Below are positions 6,788-11,678 of a stretch of DNA of 12,352 nucleotides, piece by piece. The notes beneath the pieces were generated by a model, which saw only the letters and a list, made by a program, of their open reading frames with translations, was not told where the DNA came from and ran no database searches. Made by a program: the position numbers and the translations under genes. The DNA is from an uncultured Elusimicrobiales bacterium. GTDB lineage: Bacteria; Elusimicrobiota; Elusimicrobia; Elusimicrobiales; Elusimicrobiaceae. The stretch covers positions 1 through 12,352 of the forward strand of contig CALUQA010000043.1 of assembly GCA_944322775.1 (NCBI GenBank). Reading direction: 5' to 3'. Each line of letters starts with the position of its first letter. Within the stretch, counting starts at the first letter, position 1.

Positions 6788-6793
6788 AAAGTT

Positions 6794-7714
6794 ATGAATA
6801 AACTTTTTTCTCTTTTTATATCTGTTTGTTGTTTAATCGCTTTTAGTTCACCCGATCTAAAAGCTGCCAATAATAAAACCTCGTTACCTGCCTTAAAACA
6901 ACTACAACAGCAAGCCAGAGAATATTTAAATCCTTCCTCTGCTCAAGGCAAATACTTGCGTCAATTGTTAATTTTGACCGCCGCCGGGGCTGCTTTGCAG
7001 GCCGGCTTGCAAGCCACCTCTGCCCAAGCGGCCAAAGCGGTGGCAGGCATTCAGCAATCCACAGGCAAATTAAAGCCCAAAAGTTTTTCCCCCTCTTTGC
7101 CCAAAGCCCGCTATCATATGTTTGCCAAAAAACAGGAATTAACCGGGGATTTGTTTGCTCAACCGGCAGGCAAAGACCTTTCTTGGCTTGACGAGCCCCA
7201 AAAGCCCGTGTCTCCGCGGCCGCAGACGGAGCCGTCTTTATTTGGCAACACCACAAAAGAAATTCGCCCAAACACCTATTTAAGCAAACAAATTTTTAAA
7301 AATTACGCCCCCCGTTTGGAAAGACTTCCTCTTTCGGAGCAGCAAGGCTTAATGCAAGCCTTGGACGAAGCCGTTATGCGCAAAAAGAATGGCGGGCGGC
7401 AAATGGCACTGCACTTTTTGGAACAAAAAGCGGCGCAATCTTCCACCACCTCTTTATATTTTGTAATTGCCAAACGCATGATTGTTTTTGGCGGCATACT
7501 GCTGGCAACCGATGCCTACTTTGACGCCATGTACTCCAACGATAAAATGCTGCACCGCCTGGCCAATAATCCGCTTTTGTTTGTTGATGCCGACGAAAAA
7601 GATTTGGCTGCCCTAGCCACAAATCCACAAGCGGTAGATTTATGCGCCCAAATAACCCACGCTTTGGCCCTTATGGCAGAAAGTCACTTCGACGAACAAG
7701 AGCTTGCCTTTTAA
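6794..7714 (+). CDS. Exported membrane protein, paralog 2 of 3, unknown function
   Basis: A divergent member of the same family as its two neighbours, 306 residues long. Residues 1-25 are a signal peptide (MNKLFSLFISVCCLIAF, likely cut at LKA|AN). ALKQLQQQAREYLNP (33-47) matches the N-terminal segment of the others. It is followed by an Ala-rich hydrophobic stretch (57-83). The middle (90-165) is Pro/Lys-rich with no coiled coil, unlike the neighbours. A helical stretch (178-213), a second hydrophobic segment (221-241) and the C-terminal domain follow, running from R255 to C284 with NNPLLFVDADEKDLAALATNP. C284 is the only cysteine outside the signal peptide. No Shine-Dalgarno site precedes the ATG and an in-frame TAA lies 12 bases upstream, so this start is forced; the transcript is probably leaderless. 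Confidence 0.82.
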   Translation: MNKLFSLFISVCCLIAFSSPDLKAANNKTSLPALKQLQQQAREYLNPSSAQGKYLRQLLILTAAGAALQAGLQATSAQAAKAVAGIQQSTGKLKPKSFSPSLPKARYHMFAKKQELTGDLFAQPAGKDLSWLDEPQKPVSPRPQTEPSLFGNTTKEIRPNTYLSKQIFKNYAPRLERLPLSEQQGLMQALDEAVMRKKNGGRQMALHFLEQKAAQSSTTSLYFVIAKRMIVFGGILLATDAYFDAMYSNDKMLHRLANNPLLFVDADEKDLAALATNPQAVDLCAQITHALALMAESHFDEQELAF

Positions 7715-7721
7715 TCGTTGC

Positions 7722-7770
7722 CTAAAGGCCTAGTACTTCTCTGGGCCTTTAGTCCCTTGTGAGGGCTTTT
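7722..7770 (+). terminator. Double-hairpin terminator of paralog 2
   Basis: CTAAAGGCC (7722-7730) pairs with GGCCTTTAG (7744-7752). A second small hairpin, CCCT-TGTG-AGGG (7754-7765), is followed by CTTTT. The second hairpin overlaps the -35 box of the next promoter. Confidence 0.65.
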
Positions 7771-7785
7771 CCTTCTTTCTAGAAT
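7757..7785 (+). promoter_or_regulatory. Promoter of paralog 3
   Basis: TTGTGA (7757-7762), a 17-base spacer and TAGAAT (7780-7785). The start would be near 7792, with a leader of about 44 bases. The -35 box is identical to that at 3145. A weaker alternative (TAGACG, 16 bases, TACTAT at 7815) would clip the ribosome binding site and is less likely. Confidence 0.6.
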
Positions 7786-7835
7786 AAAAATATAGACGAT
7801 ATGTTCGTTCTAAATACTATAAAAGAAGGTCTCTC

Positions 7836-9050
7836 ATGATTAAAAAAATTATTGCTCTTACTCTGTGTTTCACCATTCTAAACTCTCCGTTGGTGTGGGC
7901 AACGGCGCCTAACGCCCAACCGCTTGCACATCAACAACCCCAGTCTTTAGCACAATATCAACAACAAGCCAAAAAGGATATTCAAAAAGCTCCCTGGATT
8001 AAAAAAGAAGGGGTAACCATTCTTGGCATTGGCGGCACGGCCTTGGCTTTATTAATCGTGCAAAGAGTGCGCTATCAATTAAAATTAAACGCCGTTTCAA
8101 AAGACTTGTTGGACAAAACCGTCGAAAATATTAACTTAAAAGCCTCCTATGAACAGGCCCTCAAAGCCGCTCAAACCGAAGTTAACAACCAAAAACTTAT
8201 TAACAAACGTTTAGGAAATATTTATCAAACGGAATCTGCCAAAAGCGAAAAGACGATTAGCGAATTGTTAAGCAGCAATAAATATTTGCAACAACAGCTG
8301 CGCCATCAAACCAACATGGCGGAAGGTTTTAAAGAGGCCCAAAAAGTATGGGCCGAAGAAAAAGCCCAATATCAATCCAGCCTTGACCAACTGCAGCGCA
8401 GATTTTCCAGCAAAAAGAATCACTATATGGATTTGGTAAGCTATTCCAAGGACTTGGATGATGAATTAAAAATATACGAAAAACTTTTTGATAGCAGAGT
8501 TCCGTCCGCCGAACGGGAAACCTTGTTCAAAAAACTCAGCCAAGAACCCTGGTTAAAAGCCGCAACGGAACAACAACAAAAAGAATTTTTACATATTGTT
8601 AAACAAGCCTCTGTCGTGGGCATTGGCGGCGGAAAAGAATCTGCTTCCAACTATATGCGTTTGTTGATCCGCTGGTCCATTGAAAAAAATATGCCGCTGT
8701 ATGAACGTTTAATGGGCATGTGCCGCCACCTTTTCCACTCTAACAACCTGTTGGTTATCGGTTTAATGGTAACGTTGGGCTTGGCCTCTCATGACGCCAA
8801 TGCACAGTCTATGGCTAACCGCATTCAAAGCAACTTTAATTTGTTCTTAAATGCTACCCCGCAAGAACTGGCCAAAATGGAAAAAGATGAAGATGTGCGC
8901 ACAATCTGCATACAGGGGACTCAGGCTCTGCACGAAATGAGCCAAATGACCCCGCAGCAGGCGGCCTTTATCAAAGAAGGGCTTAACACCAATCCTTCTT
9001 CGCAAGCCGCACAGCAACTGCGCTCTTCCACCAAGCATTTGTCCCGCTAA
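7836..9050 (+). CDS. Exported coiled-coil membrane protein, paralog 3 of 3, unknown function
   Basis: The longest member of the family, 404 residues. Residues 1-23 are a signal peptide (MIKK then a hydrophobic run, likely cut at VWA|TAP). SLAQYQQQAKKDIQKAPWIKK (37-57) closely matches paralog 1, including the PWIKK box. The first hydrophobic segment is 58-76 (GIGGTALALLIV), followed by basic residues. A long predicted coiled coil spans roughly 82-215. A helical region contains a GIGGGKES stretch (262-269). The second hydrophobic segment (302-320) ends in ANAQS, and the C-terminal domain runs from R329 to C358 with LFLNATPQELAKMEKD. AAGAAGG (7822-7828) seven bases before the ATG sets the start. 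Function is unknown; the coiled coil suggests a scaffold or oligomer, which is inference only. Confidence 0.85.
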   Translation: MIKKIIALTLCFTILNSPLVWATAPNAQPLAHQQPQSLAQYQQQAKKDIQKAPWIKKEGVTILGIGGTALALLIVQRVRYQLKLNAVSKDLLDKTVENINLKASYEQALKAAQTEVNNQKLINKRLGNIYQTESAKSEKTISELLSSNKYLQQQLRHQTNMAEGFKEAQKVWAEEKAQYQSSLDQLQRRFSSKKNHYMDLVSYSKDLDDELKIYEKLFDSRVPSAERETLFKKLSQEPWLKAATEQQQKEFLHIVKQASVVGIGGGKESASNYMRLLIRWSIEKNMPLYERLMGMCRHLFHSNNLLVIGLMVTLGLASHDANAQSMANRIQSNFNLFLNATPQELAKMEKDEDVRTICIQGTQALHEMSQMTPQQAAFIKEGLNTNPSSQAAQQLRSSTKHLSR

Positions 9051-9051
9051 C

Positions 9052-9082
9052 AAAAACCCCTGCTAAAAAGCAGGGGTTTTTT
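9052..9082. terminator. Bidirectional terminator between paralog 3 and the nitroreductase gene
   Basis: CCCCTGC (9057-9063) pairs with GCAGGGG (9070-9076) around TAAAAA. TTTTTT follows on the plus strand and TTTTT on the minus strand. It serves both convergent genes, lying 2 bases after one stop and 5 after the other. Confidence 0.93.
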
Positions 9083-9086
9083 ATGT

Positions 9087-9680
9087 CTATTTTTCAATTT
9101 TAAAGCGTTGCTCAAGCGGCAGAAATGTTTTTTCTCCTGCCGGGCCGCCGGCAATGCCAAAAGGCATTTGGGCCACCAATTGCCAGGAAGGCGCGATATG
9201 ATACGCTTGTGCAGCAGCCTGGTCTATCAGCGGGTTATAATGCTGCAAAGAGGCCCCCACTCCTTCTTCAGCCAAAGCCGTCCACACGGCATATTGCAGC
9301 ATGGCATTGGCCTGTTGCGCCCATACGGGGAAATTGGCCGAATATGCCGGGAACTTAGCCTGCAGGCCTTTTACCGTGTCCGTATCGTCATAATACAAGA
9401 CAGTGCCGTATGCCGCGGCAAAAGATGCTATTTTTTGTTTAGTGGCCGGCAGTTGCTGCTCAGAAATTATTTTCTGCAAACATTGCAGTGTCATATCCCA
9501 AAATTGTTTATGTTTTGCCCCCAATAACAACACCAGGCGGGCGCTTTGGCTGTTAAAGGCAGACGGCGTGTTTTTAACACATTTTTCCAACAACTCCTGC
9601 AGGTGCTCATCAGAAAAAGGAATTTTATCCGTAAGAACGTAGCGCGAACGACGCATTGTCATTAAATCAGTAAAAGACAT
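9087..9680 (-). CDS. Nitroreductase family FMN oxidoreductase
   Basis: Probable cytoplasmic FMN-dependent NAD(P)H oxidoreductase of 197 residues, a full-length single domain. Family features: the N-terminal MRRSRYVLTDKIP (9-21, Arg/Ser contacts to the FMN phosphate), TPSAFNSQSARLVLLLG (38-54), GVGASLQHYNPLID (140-153) and the C-terminal WQLVAQMPFGIAGGP (166-180). The pattern most resembles the HBN1/CinD-type branch, whose members respond to quinones, nitro compounds or metals; the true substrate cannot be told. GGAGGGG (9684-9690, minus strand) precedes the ATG and confirms the start. It is a single-gene unit with its own promoter, which overlaps palindromic half-sites, so it is probably controlled by a repressor. 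Confidence 0.9.
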   Translation of the reverse strand: MSFTDLMTMRRSRYVLTDKIPFSDEHLQELLEKCVKNTPSAFNSQSARLVLLLGAKHKQFWDMTLQCLQKIISEQQLPATKQKIASFAAAYGTVLYYDDTDTVKGLQAKFPAYSANFPVWAQQANAMLQYAVWTALAEEGVGASLQHYNPLIDQAAAQAYHIAPSWQLVAQMPFGIAGGPAGEKTFLPLEQRFKIEK

Positions 9681-9702
9681 TTTCCCCTCCTTTATTTCTG
9701 TG

Positions 9703-9735
9703 CTTATTATAAATAAGCCCTTATTATGAAAGCAA
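9703..9735 (-). promoter_or_regulatory. Nitroreductase promoter with overlapping operator-like palindromes
   Basis: On the minus strand TTGCTT (9730-9735), an 18-base spacer and a perfect TATAAT (9706-9711). Three half-sites lie across it: CTTATT (9703-9708), AATAAG (9712-9717) and CTTATT (9720-9725). These form two overlapping perfect inverted repeats that cover the -10 and the spacer. A repressor bound here would block polymerase. Which regulator is unknown. Confidence 0.55.
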
Positions 9736-9754
9736 GCCAGTTTTGGGTTAGCAT

Positions 9755-9783
9755 TTGGATAGAGCCCCCAAACTTGCTAAAAT
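9755..9783 (+). promoter_or_regulatory. Promoter of tRNA-Arg
   Basis: TTGGAT (9755-9760), a 17-base spacer and TAAAAT (9778-9783). Predicted start is near 9790, about 4 bases before the mature tRNA, a usual arrangement for a stand-alone tRNA gene. Confidence 0.6.
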
Positions 9784-9793
9784 ATACTCCGAC

Positions 9794-9867
9794 GCCCCCG
9801 TAACTCAATTGGATAGAGTAGCTCCGTCCTAAGGAGAAAGTTGCGAGTTCGACTCCCGCCGGGGGCA
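9794..9867 (+). tRNA. tRNA-Arg (anticodon CCT), CCA not encoded
   Basis: Acceptor GCCCCCG (9794-9800) pairs with CGGGGGC (9860-9866), with discriminator A9867. D stem ACTC/GAGT encloses AATTGGATA. The anticodon loop GTCCTAA carries CCT at 9828-9830. The T loop is TTCGACT. Two oddities are visible: the outermost anticodon-stem pair is G-A (9821/9837), and the T stem GCGAG/CCCGC has an A-C mismatch (9846/9856). The bases after the discriminator are TTT, so CCA must be added by an enzyme. No clear hairpin terminator follows, only T-rich sequence. Confidence 0.9.
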
Positions 9868-9881
9868 TTTTAGTCCTTTTT

Positions 9882-9965
9882 TTATTTTTTCTCCCGTACC
9901 AGATAGCCATACAGTTTTTTGTACATGGCTGGAGATATATTCTCAGCTGAAACAGAGCCTCTTTT
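9882..9965 (-). pseudogene. Possible remnant of a gene 3' end (27 codons)
   Basis: Between tRNA-Arg and the sigma gene terminator, one minus-strand frame reads SVSAENISPAMYKKLYGYLV and then REKK before a TAA (9882-9884). The same frame is closed upstream by a TAG at 9966-9968. It has no plausible start signal and is too short to be a gene. The composition looks like the C-terminal tail of a real protein, so a decayed gene end is possible; chance cannot be excluded. I cannot name the parent family. Confidence 0.2.
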
Positions 9966-9986
9966 CTAAGCCACAAACTCATACAT

Positions 9987-10014
9987 AAAAAATCCCGCTT
10001 TTACGCGGGATTTT
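9987..10014 (-). terminator. Rho-independent terminator of the EamA/sigma unit
   Basis: On the minus strand ATCCCGC and GCGGGAT pair around GTAAAA, followed by a run of T (9987-9992 on the plus strand is A). It begins about 4 bases after the sigma gene stop. Confidence 0.9.
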
Positions 10015-10017
10015 ATT

Positions 10018-11133
10018 TTAAGCAGATTTACGTTTATTTTTTGCTTTTGTCTTAGTTTTCGACGTTGTTTTTTTAATGGGTTTTGCTTTTTTGGCCGTTT
10101 TGGCTTTGGCCGGTACGGCTTTTTTGCTTTTGGCTTTTTCAGCCGCGGCTTTGCGGGCGGCCTCTTGCGCCATGGCCCGGCGGTGCAACAAACGGGCCAA
10201 CGGGCTGCGGTCCACCACTTCGCCCAAAATATTGGTCTTTTGTTTTACGCTCATGCCTGTGTGCAATTTGCGCGTGCGGTGGTCCACCGGCACGCCTTCC
10301 AGCAACCCAGCTTTGCGGGCCGCTTTGCGCATTTCCGTTACGGCACGCTCTTCTATTTGGCGCACACGCTCGCGGGAAAGGCCCATTTTCTCAGCCACTT
10401 CGCCCAATGTTTTGGGCTCATTGTCCAAAAGGCCAAAGCGCATGGTCAAAATTTCGCGGTCACGGTCGTTTAAATTTTTAAGGCTTTGCTGCAAAATCTG
10501 CATATTTTCAGAACGCATGAAAACATCATGCGGATTGCCCTTGCCATCGTCACTGATTTTGTCTTCCAGCGTCAGTTCGTCTTCTTCCCCCACCAAAGAC
10601 GCCAGCGAGTCCACCCCCGTGGCGGCATTGAGCGTGTCCATAATGGCTTTTACCTGGCGGGCGCTTAAATCCAGCTCAGCTGCCATTTCACTTAACGAAG
10701 GGTCACGGCCGTTGGCTTCTTTTAAACTGTTCCACGCTTTAAACCAACGTTTTAAATTGCCCCACGCATGGGAAGGAATTTTAATAGAGCCGGATTGTTC
10801 TTCTATATATTTGCGGATATACTGTTCAATCCAATACACGGCATAGGTGGAAAAACGGTAGCCTTTTTCCGGTTGGAATTTTTCAATGGCCTGCAAAAGC
10901 CCCAGGTTTCCTTCTTCAATCAAATCCATTAATTCCATGCCCGGCCGCTGGAAACGTTTGGCCGTGGGAATAACCAGGCGCAGGTTCATTTCCATCATTT
11001 TATTTTTGGCTTCTTTATCGCCTTTTTTCACCTTTTTCCACAGCGCGGCCATCTCCTCACGGTTTACTTCCCGCGTGATTTGCCCTATATGTTTAAAATA
11101 TTCGTTTACGCTGTCCAAAGGTTCGTTTTCCAT
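10018..11133 (-). CDS. Sigma-70 family RNA polymerase sigma factor with Lys/Ala-rich tail
   Basis: Promoter-recognition subunit of RNA polymerase, 371 residues. Region 1.2 is DSVNEYFKHIGQI (7-19). Region 2 runs from NLRLVIPTAKRF (50-61) through LMDLIEEGNLGLLQAIEKF to RFSTYAVYWIEQYIRKYIEEQ (93-113). Region 3 is about 124-200. Region 4 is LNDRDREILTMRFGLL plus the helix-turn-helix TLGEVAEKMGLSRERVRQIEERA (242-264). There is no region 1.1. In region 2.4, the WWIRQAIT of primary sigma factors is here YWIEQYIR, so this may be a group-2 (RpoS-like) or lineage-specific factor and not the main RpoD. About 100 residues extend past region 4; the last 50 are rich in Lys, Ala and Thr, like histone H1 tails. 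A weak AGGAATAGG precedes the ATG. It starts 21 bases after the upstream EamA-type gene, so the two share a transcript. Confidence 0.92.
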   Translation of the reverse strand: MENEPLDSVNEYFKHIGQITREVNREEMAALWKKVKKGDKEAKNKMMEMNLRLVIPTAKRFQRPGMELMDLIEEGNLGLLQAIEKFQPEKGYRFSTYAVYWIEQYIRKYIEEQSGSIKIPSHAWGNLKRWFKAWNSLKEANGRDPSLSEMAAELDLSARQVKAIMDTLNAATGVDSLASLVGEEDELTLEDKISDDGKGNPHDVFMRSENMQILQQSLKNLNDRDREILTMRFGLLDNEPKTLGEVAEKMGLSRERVRQIEERAVTEMRKAARKAGLLEGVPVDHRTRKLHTGMSVKQKTNILGEVVDRSPLARLLHRRAMAQEAARKAAAEKAKSKKAVPAKAKTAKKAKPIKKTTSKTKTKAKNKRKSA

Positions 11134-11154
11134 ACCTATTCCTATAAATTATAT

Positions 11155-11568
11155 CTAAAAAATCATCAGCAGTGCCCCGGCCGTAATCAGCGCGCCGCCG
11201 GCAAGCACTTTTAGGCTGACGGCTTCATGCAAAATAACAAAGGCCAGCACAATGGTAAGCACAATGCTTAATTTATCTACCGACGCCACGCGGGCCGCTT
11301 CGCCCAATTGCAAAGCACGATAATAAAACAACCATGAAGCCCCCGTGGCCAAGCCCGATAAAATTAAAAACAGCCAGCTTCGTCCCCTCACATCTGCCAG
11401 CTGATGGTGGGCCCCGGTAAAAAGCACAATGCCCCACGCAAAAAACACAACCACCAACGTGCGAATAGCCGTGGCCAAGTTGGAATCTACATTTTCAATG
11501 CCTATCTTGGCCAATATGGCCGTCAACGCGGCAAACACGGCAGAAAGCAAGGCAAACAAAACCCACAT
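11155..11568 (-). CDS. Small EamA/DMT-type membrane transporter (single domain)
   Basis: A 137-residue integral membrane protein with about five hydrophobic helices (roughly 2-20, 32-52, 64-86, 90-112, 117-136). The N-terminal WVLFALLSAVFAALTAILAK and LASVDKLSIVLTIVLAF-like segment (SVDKLSIVLTIVLAFVILHE, 95-114) are typical of the single EamA-domain proteins of about 140 residues (COG2510-like), which probably work as dimers. The substrate is unknown; DMT family members move metabolites or drugs. GGAGA (11576-11580, minus strand) eight bases before the ATG sets the start. It is followed after 21 bases by the sigma factor gene. Confidence 0.85.
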   Translation of the reverse strand: MWVLFALLSAVFAALTAILAKIGIENVDSNLATAIRTLVVVFFAWGIVLFTGAHHQLADVRGRSWLFLILSGLATGASWLFYYRALQLGEAARVASVDKLSIVLTIVLAFVILHEAVSLKVLAGGALITAGALLMIF

Positions 11569-11590
11569 AAATAAATCTCCGGTTTTTTAT

Positions 11591-11599
11591 ATGATAGCA
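11591..11599 (-). promoter_or_regulatory. Possible extended -10 promoter of the EamA/sigma unit
   Basis: On the minus strand TGC-TATCAT gives an extended -10 element, but no convincing -35 lies 16-18 bases upstream. The start would be about 7 bases downstream, with a short leader holding GGAGA. Confidence 0.3.
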
Positions 11600-11617
11600 A
11601 TTTTTAGGTTTTTATCG

Positions 11618-11645
11618 TTGCCATATTCGTAAATCTTGTTATAAT
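11618..11645 (+). promoter_or_regulatory. Promoter of the MFS transporter gene
   Basis: TTGCCA (11618-11623), a 16-base spacer and a perfect TATAAT (11640-11645). Predicted start is near 11652. The leader contains GGAG (11667-11670) eight bases before the ATG at 11679. Confidence 0.72.
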
Positions 11646-11678
11646 GGAATTATCTTCATATTTATTGGAGAAAACCGC

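Noticed and set aside
6843..7271. 142-residue minus-strand reading frame inside paralog 2
   Set aside because: It is antisense to a gene with clear signal peptide and family motifs; Trp/Arg-rich with no ribosome binding site.
5715..9050. Phage tail, toxin-delivery or type VI system explanation for the three coiled-coil proteins
   Set aside because: There are no phage structural genes, ATPases, lipoproteins, effector or immunity genes nearby; Sec signal peptides and two hydrophobic segments fit anchored envelope proteins better.
9707..9982. 91-residue minus-strand reading frame across tRNA-Arg
   Set aside because: Its middle (PPAGVELATFSLGRSYSIQLS) is the antisense reading of the tRNA, a common false gene call. 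It also covers the tRNA and nitroreductase promoters and has no ribosome binding site.
10076..10846. 256-residue plus-strand reading frame opposite the sigma factor gene
   Set aside because: It is antisense to conserved sigma regions 2-4 and has a composition (Arg, Ser, Leu, Cys) typical of shadow frames, with no start signal or domain.
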